Assembly (NCBI GenBank): GCA_002284615.2
Contig: MU069669.1
Location: 92,229 to 111,124, forward strand
DNA: 18,896 bases
Direction of reading: 5' to 3'
Source: Dunaliella salina
Taxonomy: Eukaryota; Chlorophyta; Chlorophyceae; Chlamydomonadales; Dunaliellaceae
Positions within the stretch are counted from its first letter, which is position 1; each line of letters opens with the position of its first letter. Below are positions 1 through 12,996 of this stretch, piece by piece. The position numbers and the translations under genes were made by a program. The notes under the pieces are model-generated. The model had not been told where the DNA came from. It searched no databases and worked only from the letters and a program-made list of their open reading frames with translations.

Positions 1-38
<38 letters not shown>

Positions 39-40
39 TG
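1..40. repeat. (CA)n microsatellite at left edge
   Basis: CA dinucleotides run from base 1 with a short TATA interruption near 27-30. The 41-300 stretch before the proposed start codon stays CA/GC-step rich and shows no recognisable promoter element. Confidence 0.9.
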
Positions 41-300
41 CACACTTGTTTTGCACGCATGCGCGCTTACTCAATCACACACATTCATGAGTGCACACCT
101 ATGCTTATGCACTAGCAAGCTCGCTTGCTTGTGTGCGCCTAAGCACCGATGCGCATGCTCGGAACGCATACAGACAAGCACTCACAGTTGCAGAGCTGCC
201 CCTGCAAGCAACGATAAGCATCTCAGCTTGTATGCCAAAGCGATTCGACATTGCATGAAAGCTTCACCCATGAACTCACATTCTCACACTGTGGCGCAAC

Positions 301-382
301 ATGCTCGCACTGTACTCCCAGCATTATTTACGCCTACGAAACGAAGGCAGGCTGTCCAGGAGTGATGGCAGCTCATATTCAG
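301..382 (+). CDS. Exon 1 (start codon), STPG gene
   Basis: The proposed first coding exon has ATG at 301 in the context CAACATGC. An in-frame TGA lies at 271-273, so this is the first in-frame start. It encodes 27 residues, including the stretch EGRLSRSDGSSYS, and leaves one base (g382) before a GTAAAT donor at 383. That base joins GC of exon 2 to make a Gly codon. Alternatives exist: a 624-759 exon with an ACCATGG start gives the same phase, and an unspliced start at 792 or an internal ATG at 1011 would also read into exon 2. Confidence 0.5.
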
Positions 383-3300
383 GTAAATAAAGCAAAAGCT
401 GCTGTATGATGTATCCACTGCATTGGAGCGCTCAATGCTGCATGCAGACATTGGAGCTGATACAGTTCTATGCCTGTCAAAACTGATTACTGACATTGGA
501 AATGCTGTATGCTGACGCGTACAATGCTGTATGTTGACATTGGAGCCCACATCGTGTTATTGCTGCTCAGATGTTTGCTTCACGGATACTTAAAATGGCA
601 GCAAGGCGCAGCAAATCCACACCATGGAGTGGGTGCCAGATGCACTTGCCAATTTCCCATGCATAATGAAGGAGCTCGCACAGAAACATGTGCAGCTTTT
701 GCTTCTGCTGCCAAAGCTGCTTGCATGCACACACACACGCACACACACACACACACAAGGTGAACAGTTGAGCTCTGCAGTCGTGGCATAAATGAGAGGA
801 ACTAGATTCAAATTTCTCGTACAAGTAGCATTGCGCCCAGCGGCTTGCAGAGGGAAGTCAACCTGTGAACAATTGCAAGCATGCAGAATCAGCAGTGCTG
901 ATGGGGGTAACCTTATGCAATCATGCGTCTCACCCCCTACCTCTGCAGGCAGTCACCAGCACTCGCACACCCCTTCGGTGACAGGCCCAAACTTCAAGAA
1001 TGGTTGGCCCATGGAGGCGGAGGAAGAGGTGAAGCAGGACACGGTGTTTCGTGCCGAGCAGCAAAGGCTGAAGCAACTCACTGAGTCCATGGCAGTGCAG
1101 CCGCTGTCTGTGTCCAGGTGCGAACGTACAGTTGCAGAGAAGTTTGCAAGGTTTACTAGTTTGGCCAGTTTACCATGAGATCTCAGTTTCAAAGGGCCAT
1201 TTCATTTAAGTGGCACTGCCCTGTTAACAGGTTGACTAGCAATTCTGTTCCGGTGGCACTTCTAAACACATCCTGCGGGCCCTCTGTGATTGAGCATTCT
1301 GGTGTGCACCAGCAAAATTGGGATGAGCTTCCTAAGTGCTCTGCCCAGGCATGATAAAGGAGATGAAAAGCACTTTCCTTGTACCCTGCGTTCATGGCTT
1401 CTGTAGGAGCGGCTCCCGCAACCCTTCACGGCAGGGCATGCGTCCTGGCACGGAAGCGTCATGGAACAGTCACGGACAAGCCTGGGTGCAAGCGCATAGC
1501 CACCCCCACCACCAACCCCCACCATCTCGCTCAGCAAGCCTGCCGCCCGAGGATTTCCTTGCCCAGCAACAACCAGAAATCGCAAGTGAGCTGTCTCCTC
1601 TTTTCATATCATCTCCATCAAAGACTTTTGGCCCTTTGACACAGGTTTGTGCAAGGCTGCATTCCCCACCCCCTCTCAAACAGTGGTGTTGACCTCATCG
1701 AACTGTTCACGCCATTCGTGTCGTCACAGTGGTCCCTCAGGAAAAACTAAAGGTGTCGATAAGCCTTCAGCTTTCCTGTGCTGGTCATGGCCTGCTCAGT
1801 TCCCGCCCACTCTGGCAGGAAGTGGTTCTACATCACCCCCCTCTCCCATCAAATTCCAATGCCTTTTGGGGGTTTGTAAGCTTTCAGGCCACCATTTTTT
1901 TGCTGCAGAATCAGCCTTCTTATGGAGGCTCAGAGTGAGCTTGCTGGTGGGTTCCTTCCTTTGGTGCAAGCCGCTGCAGGGAGTGATGTTGCTCTGCTCA
2001 TGCTGCAGCCCCTCCAAAACCGCTGCATTTGAAATTAATTGGAATGGAATTTACTCTTTCATGCTTAAGTTTTCATTTCTCAAAACCTGCTGCATCTTAG
2101 ATTGGCTTGGAATGTACTTTTTTCATGTCATAGGATTTCTGTGTAACAAACAGTTCAGGACTTTGGGGCTTATGCGGGAATTCAAGTGGCACTCACTCAA
2201 TGGATTGTGGGTTTGGGTGGAAGTGGCACATTTTTCCTCATGTATAGACCGTGCTGTGTGCCAAGAAAGGTTTTGTTTGATGGAAGAGATTCTTGTAGTT
2301 CGGGTTGCAGTTCGGGTATTTCATCCAGCAAGTCACAGCATCGCAATGTTTACCATCCTGTTTCAGACTCCCTGACGTCTGCTACAGGAACAGGGAGGTT
2401 GGACGAGAGCTCGTTTGTATATTTCCTTGCGTCCCTGTAGCTTCGGCCATGGTGCACAGTAGGCATACTTTCCTCCTCACCTTCTCCATGTCTGCAACTT
2501 CCTGTACAATGCAATACGATACAATGTATACCTCAGGCATGTTTCTCTCCTTCTCCATGTCTACAACAAATTCCTGTACATCGCAATGTATATGTACACA
2601 TGTGTGCGCGTGCTGCTGCACGCTGTGCAGCTCGACCCGCCACCACGGACGCCCAAGCACCAAACAGCATGCACAAGAGGCGGCACAGCTCCAGTAGCCG
2701 CAGCACCAGGTCCGCGCATTCTCATTTTTCAAGCCTTTCAGCCCTCAACCTTCAGAGCAAGACGCGCCCAGGGCGGCCTATTTACAGCCCCGGACCAGGT
2801 GCGCTCATGTGTGCAGCCTTTCTACAACACCTATTCTGAGTGAGACATCACTGACAACTCTGGCTTGACAGGCCCCCGCCAACCTAGATACAGCGTCAGA
2901 GCAGGTATGTTCATGTGTGCAGCGCTTCCACCCAACTTATTCTAAGATGGACATCACTGACAACTCGGGCAAGGCATGCCTCAGCCAGCTTAAACACAGC
3001 CCTGGATTAGGTGCGCTCATGCATGGAGAATTTCCACTACACTTATTCTGGGTCAGGCATAGCTGACAGCTCGAGCAAAACAGCCTCCGGTCAGGTGTGC
3101 TCATGTGTGTAGCGCTCCCACTGTACTTACTCTGTTTCAGACATCGCTGACAACTCAGGCAAGATGTGCCCTTGCCAGCCTAGATATAGCCACCAGGTAC
3201 GCTTATGTGTGCAGCAATGCACCGTACTTGATTCTAAGTTGGACATTGACAACTCAGGCAAGACATGTCCAGGCCAGCCTGCCAAACCACCTGTTAATGT

Positions 3301-6300
3301 TCACCCCATGATGCACCCCAGGTGCCTACTCACCCCCCACGGATCGATATGGACGCCTGGGCACATCGGAAAAGCCCCGAACTGCTTTTGGTACCGCACC
3401 CCAGCGCCCAGGCAACGTGTGTCTTGCTGGCACGGGGGTGGACAGTGTGGTGTCCCCAGGGCCTGCTTACAATTCAAGCCCTGCAAGCATCGCTATGCGG
3501 CCAACATCGCCACGCTTCAGGTATGTGGGGCGTGGCTTGTGTGGTCTTGTAGTGTGGTGTTCCTTGCACCTGCCTACGATTCAAGCCCTGCAAGCATCAC
3601 TGTGCAGCCAACATTGCCTACAATGCACCTGCCTACAATTCAAGCCCTGCAAGCATCGTTATGCAGCCATCGCCGCGCTTCAGGTGTGTAGGGTGTGGCT
3701 TGTTAGGTCTTGTAGTGTGGTGTCCCTTGCGCCTGCTTACGATTCAAGCCCTGCAAGCATCGCTGTGCAGCCAACATTGCCATGCCTTAGGCGTTTGCGG
3801 CTTGGCTGTGTCAGGGTGAGGGTTTTCAGGGGCTTGGTTGGACCTCAGAGGGCGCTTTCTGGAATCTTTAATTGTAATCTTGGCATGCAGGGGATGCTGT
3901 CTCTCAAAGGCCTCGCCTCAAATCTTGCCTTAAGATTCATAGTCTTCAAGATCTCCTTCCATTTTATATCCCAGCATGCAATGAATTACGACATTTTACA
4001 AACTCTGAAAAAACATACGATGTATTGAATAATATCCTACCGTACCAGGAGTTGTGCTAGAAGAACTAGTATCCGAAGCGGATCCTTCAAAAGAAAACCC
4101 TTTGGGTGTATTTCAGCCACTGGATAATGCCATAACCACAAGTAGTGCAAGTTGAAGTTCTGGCATCATGCAATTTCAATTTTTTCGCAAGCAAGCAAAG
4201 TTCCAGATACCACTTACACCCCCTAGCAAAGAGTCCCTCAGGACGAGCACTTCTTCCTTTCAAACTCGTCTCACATGCAGTTTTGGAAGGAGGGACATCG
4301 GTACGCGGACAAACCCTAGAGCTGAGCACCCCAGCAATGCGCCCTTGTGGAACCCAGGACCAGGTAAGTCAGTGAAAAATGATGTAGAGAAGTAGTAGCA
4401 CACGGAAGTGGTAGCACACTAAAGTAGCACATGTGCGAGGTGCCTGGTGATGAGAATGACAATGTGTTTGAAGTCTCAGGTTGTCAGGCTTTGAAAATGT
4501 CCTCTTGCAGTGTGAATAAGGGTGGGCAACACCCTCTGAGAGCCTCAGAAAGCGAGAGTCTCTCCTGGACTCTGAGGGCCTATTTGGCAGAATGGGGGGA
4601 CGGAATGTGGCGGGTGTTACCAGAATTTTGAGCAAGAGACTCTGGGAGCGAGAGACTTTCAGAGTCTCTGGGAGTCTACTTTAGATGTTGCGTGACGTAT
4701 TGACCGATGGCTAAGTATGAGTGCCCCAACAGGAAGACAAGCAAGATGTGATGCTGTTCCCTTCTCCCACCACAAGCAATAAATGTGGAAGAGCATCACA
4801 GTATTGGCTTGTTGTTGGGTTCATGATTCCAAGGCTGCTTTTAATTATTATTTGCTTGTTGCTGATTGCAACTGTAAGTTCAACTTAAGGTTGGTTTGTG
4901 AGTAAGGTGCGGGATGTAATATTGCATTTTGGAAATTCCTTATTACTATAATATTACTGTAATATCACAGTGTAATATTATAGTAATACTGACGCGCCAT
5001 CCTGCACCTAAGTAGGAAGGAAAGTAATATTACTGTGATATTACAGTAAAAGTAATATTACAGTGCAATCCCGCCTTATTTGGGATACTCAGGTAAGTTT
5101 GCTTGGCCTACACGCCGGTTTCAGGGCGGGGGGTGCGCTGGGCGGACCAGGACAGCCAGGTGTGAACTTCACCGGAAGGAGGCAAACCTAGGGCGTACGC
5201 CCCATAAATGGGGCTTCGCCAAAAAGGGCCTTCCCAGCAATGACCACCAACAAAATGTACTGCGCACCCCAAAAAGCAGAATTTACGGCTGTCATGCTTT
5301 AGCCAGAGGGTAGCTATTAGAGGGTAGTAACCATTAGAGGGTAACCGTTAGGGTAGTAACTATTAGAAGGTAGTAATCATTAGAGAGTTGTAACTCTTAG
5401 ACGGGTATTAACCATTGAATGGGACTTCTAGAGGCTATATCTCAGAAACACATGATAAACACATGATAACACATGATAAACACGTGGTAATTGTCGACCG
5501 CATAATGGTCCAGGATCATTCGTGCGCTTCTGAGTTAGGCCAGATTAAGATCAGGTGAGTATTCTTGGAAACATCTAGTTCTGCTAATTTCAATGATGCA
5601 AAATGTTTTATCCAGTCTCAAACATCGTGTTAAACGTTCAGAGCGTACTGGAAGCTTCAAGGGGAGTGCCTGTGTAGAAGGAGCAGACCACTATTGAAGT
5701 GCAAGCAAGGTGCTATTCTTGCCCCAAAACTCACTTGATATTTTCTTTATAATGTGTCTGTTATGTCAGATGCGTGCAGGAGGGTCATACGGAGCCGGAG
5801 CGAAGTTTTAGCCGTGTTTGGCACACGCCATTGCAAACCTCTGATGGACGCCGTTCCTTCACTTGTGTTACTCAATAATACCATACAGACCCGTGACCAG
5901 TTTGCACCCCCTTCTTTCAGCAATTTATTACTTCCATTACGCGTCAGTACGCACCCTGCTCAAAGCTTTTTTTTGCGTACCTTTATGCACCTTTATGCAC
6001 CCCCCTAGAAATCCCCATTACGCATGACGCACCCCTTGAAAAAAGATGTGTAATGCGTTATGGTCACGGGTCTGTACGGTTCTTCAGGTCGTGGGGCTCA
6101 GATGGTCAAGATGGGGGAGGATTTGAGACTCGGGTTTGCCTGGGATGGAAGAACGAGACCCCCTCTCTCAGCCATCTGATGGTGCAGGACACTCTCATGT
6201 GGTCCCTTTGTTAATCCTGCATGCTCAGGTCTCATGATGGAAGCCAGTTGACTCCATTCCCACACCTCAGCATGCAGAGCAATGTCTATTCCTCACCGCT

Positions 6301-9300
6301 CCGCGCACGTGGGGGGTCCAACCCCCCAAAATTTTAATGTCGTTTGTCCATATGCACACAAAGAACAAACCTGCATCGAAAGTTTGTGCCTCCTACGCTC
6401 CAGCGGGCCCAGCTAAGTTTGGGAGACTGCAACAATGATTACTCCCCTCTGAACTTCAGCCATTTTTAGCGTTCTCTAAAATTTGCAAATCACTAACTGA
6501 CCCAACCCTGAATACTCCCATTCTTGCAGGGAACTATGATGTGCAGCGCCTCGCGAATGGCATGCGCTGGGAAGCGGGCGCTGAATCCCCCCACGCTATT
6601 TTTGGGGTCTCTCCCAAACTTATGACCCCTCAGACCAATATAGCTGCCACGCCATTTGTGTCTGCGGGCCACGCTTTGAAAGAGAATGTGGGTGTCCACT
6701 CGCCAGGCCCTGCCAGGTGGGTGAAAGAAAAGAGAAAAAGAAGAGTCTACGCAGGCCAGAGGCTGCATGCGTGAAGGAATGCAGCCTCCTTCCATGCTCG
6801 TGGGTGGGTGTTGTTGCATGCAGTCAAACAGTGTTGTGAGGGAAAAGGGGAAGGGACGAGCTTGGGCAGATATTGCGAGCAAGATTTGTGCTGGGCACTA
6901 GGTAGGGTCCAACGGTCCCATCTGTGCGCGTCTGCACAAATGCCAAACAGACAGAGCAAAAATGATGAGGTAATGGCTGCCCCATCTGCGCATCCTTGCC
7001 TGGAAGCAAAGCATGCACATGAGAGGAAAACTCTTCCTCTTGAACTTGCTAGGTTGAGGTTGAACTTGTTAGGTTGAACTTGCTAGGTTGAGAGTGAGTG
7101 TAGCAAGCACAGGGCACAGGATGGATGATGAGGTCATGGCTGCCTTATTTGTGCATCCTTGTCCAGAAGCAAAGCAGCGTGCGCATGGGAGGATACCTGC
7201 TAGCCTGGGAGGGAATGTGGGCCTGGCATTTCAATCTCCAGGCGTGCGCCCAATGGAAAGAGGGCAAACGATGGGGTTGAGGCTGCCCCATCTGTGCATC
7301 CTTGTTCAGGAGCAAAGCGTGCACATGAGAGGCTGTCTGCTAGCTAGAGAGGGAACGTGAGCCTGGCATTTCAATGCAAGGGTGTGCACATGCAGGACCC
7401 TTCCAAAGCTCAAAGCTCAAGATGCCTAAAGCTCAAAGCTCAAAGGAAGGGGAGAGGCAAAAGATGTGAGGAGCTACTGCTCACCTCTTGGCCATATCAC
7501 CCTGTCCATTGGAAGTTTGACTTTTGTGTGCTGATTGGGCTGCAGGGGTGTTGCGTTGCCATGCGCCTTGCCTCACCCTTGTGGCCAAGCATCACGACCC
7601 GCCCTGTGGCAAACAATCTTGACTCACACTCCAACCATGCCTCTTGCCTTATTCTGTGGTGAAGCGTCTTACTTACCTTACTTACCTTGCGCTGTGGCCA
7701 TGCGTCTTGCCTCATCCTGTGGCAAGCCATCCTGCCTTACGCCGTGGCCATACAAACGTCTTGCCTCACCCCGTGGCCATGCCTTTTGCCTCGTTCTGAG
7801 GCAAATCATCCTGCCTCGCGCTGTGGCCATGCGTATTTTCTCATTAGTTGTGCCCAAATACCCTGGCTCATGATGAGGCAAACCATCTGGACCCATCCTG
7901 TGCCACACTATGTTGCCTCGCACTGTCACATGGGCCATACAGACATCTTGCCTTGCGCTGTGGCCATGCCCTTTGCCTCGTTCTGTGGCAAATTATCTTG
8001 CCTCGCGCTGTGGCCATGCGTCTTTCCTCATGAGCTGTGCCCAAGCACCTTGCCTCATGATGAGGCAAACCATCTCGACCCATCCTGTAGCACACTATGT
8101 TGCCTTGCACTACCACATGGGCCATCCAGACGTCTTGCCTCACCCTCCGGTCTTGCATTTTGCCTCGCTCTGTGGCAAATTATCTTGACTTGCACTTTAA
8201 TCATGCTCCTTGCCTTATTCTGTGGTGAAGCGTCTAGCCTCACCCTATGGCCATGCCTTTTGCCTCGTTCTGTGGCAAATCATCTTGCCTCCCGCTGTGG
8301 CCACGCATCTTTGCTCACGAGCTGCGCCCACTATCTTGCCTTGCACTGTGGCCTTACACGCGCCTCGCCTCACCTTGTGGCCATATATGATGGCTCATCC
8401 TGTGGCCATGCATCTTGACTCACCCTGTGGTACACCATCTTGACTCACACTGTAGCCATGTCTTTTTTCCTTTTCCACAGATGTGGCACAGTATTTTTCC
8501 TCGCGGCATGGCCATTACTTATGGCATAAACCTTGACTCACCGTGTACTTTCGTAAGGTTGTACCATGGACAGTGCAGGCACATGTTTGCCTAACCTTTC
8601 AACCATTTGCAGAAAAACCCAAAGAGCTCTTTGTCAATGTGATAATAAAGGATGTTTTAAGTTGATGTATGTGTGAATGTATTTAACCTTATGATGGTAT
8701 GTGTTAATGTATAAGCTCAATGTTTGTCTCATAACGCATACGACTCTCCCTGCTGCCTTGAGGATCTGGACAGTGCAGGCACCATTAATTGCTCTCACTT
8801 TGGTAAGCAAAAAGGCAGCACAGAGCAAACCACCAATTGACTAGAGCAATGTCTGCAACTTGTGTTGCAGGTACTCCCAGGACAGCAGCCCCACACGCAC
8901 CTCCCCTGCCAAGTACTCCATGGCCAAGAAGGCTCCCAGCTACTTTGATGCATTTCTGGATCCGGGGAGACAACCCTCGCCCGGACCTGTGTATAGACCC
9001 ACGATCAACAGCCATGCTGATCGGTAGGTCTGTTTCCTCCTAACGCAGGCATCTCAGGACTGTCTGAAAGCACGGGCGGCAGCGCTCCATCAACTCCTCC
9101 GCAATGTCTTTCCGCTTGTGGAAACCAGGCTGGAAGCCATGGACGAAGGAGAGGAAACGCTCCTTTATCCCTGTTGCAAGGCCCCGCTTTTCATGTGCCA
9201 CGAGGTCGACTAGGTCTACAACTTGCTCCACTTGCTTAGCTATGTCCACCTTAGACAACCTTCTCGAGCAAGTCGCGACCAAGTCGCTCATGATGTAGCG

Positions 9301-12300
9301 GTGAGGAACAATAAGCAAACAAGATGTTTTCCAACAGGTTGGGTTGGCCTGACTTGGACCTGTGTACAGTCCCGGACCTGTGTACGTACCCGCGCTGAAC
9401 AGTCATGCTGATCGGTAGGTGTATTTGCATCTCAGGCATTGCAGGGCTTTGACCTTGTCTTGTACACCTTGAGCGCTCTGTGAGCTGCGACCCAGCAGTC
9501 ATGCCTTCGGTAGGTGTGTTTGCATCTCAGGCATTGCAGGGCTTTGACCTTGTCTTGGACACCTCGAGCGCTCTGAGCTGCGACCCAGCAGTCATGCGCT
9601 TTGACAGAGTGGCTTCTTGTCTGTAAACCTGCAAATCTGTAAACCTGCGACCCATCAGGAACTGCCACACTCGGTATAGTGTGCAAGCGGCCCTGCCTCC
9701 CGAGCTAGCATTGGGTAGCATGCAAGGGACCCCCTAATTCCCAATTTTGCTTAGCAAGGGGCCTTACCTCCCAAGCTTCTGAAAGCATGCGAGGGGCCTT
9801 ACCTCTTGAGCTTTGCATGGTGCACAAGGTGCCCAACCTCCCAAGCTTTGGATAGCATACAAGGGGCTCTGCGCTCTAACCTCTCTATAGTATGCAAAGG
9901 GCCCTGACTTCCAAGCTTCAGACAGCATGCAAGGGGCCTTACCTCCCAAGCTTTGAAAAGCATGCAAGGGGCCCTACCTCCCAAGCTTTAAAACGCATAG
10001 CTTGTTGAATACCCTAAATCCCAAGCTTTTGCAGGCATGCAAGAGGCCCTGCCTTCCAAGCTTCTGGCAGCATGCAAGGGGCCCATATAATTTAAAGCTT
10101 TGAAAAGCATGCAAGGGGCCCTGCCTCCCTAGGCAACTCCAGTGAATGAGGAATTACTCAATGCGTTGCTGCCAGTTTATCAAGCTGCCGTGCTGAGCAC
10201 ATTTCGGCTTTTGGACCCACAGCCAGTGAATGAGGTACGGCGCAATGCCTCGCCACTAGTGTATTTAGCTACCCTGCTGAGCACATTTTGGCGCGCAGAC
10301 CCACAGCCAGCTTCAGCCGTGCAGCGTGCAGCCGGCTGTGGATCCGCAAGCTAAACAGTGCTCAGCATGGCAGCTGGATACACTGGCAGAAAGGAAAGGG
10401 GAGGGTAAACCACTGTGTATGCATACACAAGGGCATCCTGGCAGGGTTAAAACCAGGACCTCCCGATCCAAGGGGAGCACCACTGCACCATGCAGCTTGC
10501 CGCCACTACACTGGCGACGAGTTGTTCCTCACTGGGCTCAACAGGCTTAAGCCGCGCTGCGAGCTGCAGGCTCAGACCCACAGCTTTTCTGTTGCTAAAT
10601 CTGCCGTGTTCACTTTTAGCACAGCAGTCATGCGCTTGGGCTGATGCCTCCCTTGTTGTGTTAGCCTTGTCGAGGTTGTGGACCCACAGCCAGCTTTAGC
10701 TGCAAGCAACAGCGTGACGGCATCAGTATGGCTGCAGCTGCAGGCATCAGCAAAGAAAAGACACGAAAGGAAGCGAAAAGAAACAAAACGAAACGAAACG
10801 AAACGAAAAGGAAAAAGAAAGAAAGAAAAGTAAGGAAAGGAAAAGAAAAGACTGCCAGCCAGGTGCGGCCGTGTGCTTGAAGGAAAGGTTCCCGACTAGC
10901 AAGCAAGCTAAGGGCTCACGACTTGGTATCAGCATGGCTACATCAGCATGGCTACATCAGCATGGCTACATCAGCATGGCTTCAGCTGCATGCATCAGCA
11001 TGATTCCATCAGCATGATTGCATCAGCATGGCTGTGGGCTGCAGACCCACAGCCCGCTTCAGCTGCATGCATCGGCATGATTGCATCAGCATGGCTTCAG
11101 CTGCATGCATCAGCATGACTTCATCAGCATGACTGAAGGCTGTGGACCCACAGCCCGCTTCAGCTGCATGCATCGGCATGATTGCATCAGCATGGCCTCG
11201 GCTGCATGCATCAGCATGACTTCATCAGCATGGCTTCATCAGCATGACTGAAGGCTGTGATCCACAGCCCGCTTTACCTGCGGGTATCAGCATGGCTACA
11301 TCCACATGGTTACATCAGCATGGCTTCAGCTGCATGCATCAACATGACTTCATCAGCATGACCTCATCAGCATGGCTGTGGGCTGTGGACCCGCAGCCAG
11401 CATCAGCTGCAGGCGTCCAGCCTCTTGCGGGGTGGGCCGCTGCTCTGTTCATCCTTCAGGTCTACAGAATCCACAGGTATGAATAAAGGGGCCCAATCAT
11501 CCTTTGAGAGTTGTAGCAGCAGCTGGTGCCCCAAAGTATCTGCCGCCGCCCCGGTTGCTAAGGCTGGTCCTTTTATTCATGTGTGCTTGTCCCAAACTTG
11601 CATGCATTTGCAGGCCATGGAATCCACAGTCTGCAACATTTGGAAAAAGCACCAAGTACTGGGTAGGTGCTTGACCGCATGTCGCGGGTGCCCTGATTGG
11701 TTGCTGAAATGGTATGGTTTGGTGATTTGGGAGCATCTGACGACCCAGAAGTGTCACAAATGTCAGGAATGTACTCAAGGTCGGGGTCATGCTACGAAGT
11801 GGAAGCCCCCATCCATGAACACGACTTCTTGGTACGCTTTCATGGCGATGATCTGTTGCTCTGAGTGGGTTGGTGGATTGTTTTGTTATGGCAGGTGCTC
11901 TGAGTGTTTGCTGAATTGCTGTGGTATAGCAGTTGCTCTGATTGACCTGGTGCTTCAGTGCTTTAGTTTGGGTGCTGGATTGCTGTTATAGATTTACAGG
12001 TTTACAGGTGTGCAAGAAAGGAGTCATTCAGTCAAAGTGCATGGCTGCTGGGCTATTAATTAAAACTGAAAAATTGGTCTGTTTTTAAAGAAATTGCTAT
12101 GATAGAAATGGTGTGCACAGAGAACAGCTGGACAGCCGCCCCTGCTTTCAAGCACATGTTGGTGCTGACCTAGCAGCTAGACTATCTGCAGGTCATGTTC
12201 CCCAATGTAATGCAGTGTCAATGTTGCTCAATTGATCTGGAAGTATAGCAAGTCTGAAATGTGTGTGTGGAATGAAATTGGCTTCATCTGCATTGCTGCT

Positions 12301-12951
12301 TTCACAATGACGGGTTGAAGTACAGGACAGCCTCAATATTTAATTCCTCGTAAGCATTCCTTGGTGAGTTCTTTAATGAGCTGCAAGGAACTCCAAATGC
12401 ATCAGGTGCTGCTTGAACAAATGAGCATCTGCCGGTGATTTGCCTAGATTGGCAGCTCACGTCACAGGCTGCTGTTGCTGGTCAGCACGCATGAAACCAG
12501 AAGCTGGAGGTCTGCAAGCCAACCACCAGATGTTGTGTTTTAAGTTTTGCTTGACAGTGACCTGTCTCTGCCATGTAAAGCCACCCAAACAATCAGGCTT
12601 CCTGGACTGATAGACTTGACTTGCATAGATGCCGACTCAATTCTTGTGCGCCTGCTGTTCCTTCTTTACTGAGCGTGCCTTTCTTCCCTCCTTTGCTCTG
12701 AACAGGACCCTGCGCGTAATCTGTCTGCTGCGCCCTTTGTCTCTCATTCCCACGCACGTGTCGCAAATCAGAGTGTCCACTCGCCGGGGGTAGGCGCCTA
12801 CAGGTAAGTGACTCCCCTGCCTGGCAGCTCTCAGAAATTTACATGAGGACTCACGTGCATTTGTGAGTTTGTAACAAAGCACTTCTGCTGTAACAAGTGG
12901 AGCCTCACACCACGCCCCACTTATTATTATTATCACTTATTATGATGATGA

Positions 12952-12996
<45 letters not shown>

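Noticed and set aside
1647..2375. 242-codon + strand ORF
   Set aside because: Only its 1819-1875 part (possibly from 1684) fits the exon chain. The rest runs through a good GTAAGC donor into intron-like T-rich sequence.
2299..2412. Ser-rich open stretch considered as an exon between exons 4 and 5
   Set aside because: It needs a weak GTTTGT donor and a different exon 4 end, while exons 4 and 5 already join in phase without it.
2775..3790. Spaced repeats considered as a CRISPR-like array
   Set aside because: Units are contiguous, diverged and derived from exon tails, with no unique spacers, and the context is eukaryotic.
4949..5061. TAATATTAC, the rolling-circle origin nonamer of geminiviruses
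   Set aside because: It sits in AT-rich inverted-repeat stems rather than in the loop of a GC-rich stem, and no Rep-like coding sequence is present. A self-complementary AT word is expected in such a MITE.
7687..8418. 243-codon + strand ORF
   Set aside because: It lies wholly within a minisatellite. Other frames on both strands are also open across the same units.
10661..10935. Phe/Ser-rich minus-strand ORFs resembling membrane proteins
   Set aside because: They are the complement of a purine-only tract, so the hydrophobicity is an artefact.
11425..11991. 188-codon Cys/Trp-rich ORF
   Set aside because: It covers exon 10 in a different frame. It has no family signature and no phase link to other exons.
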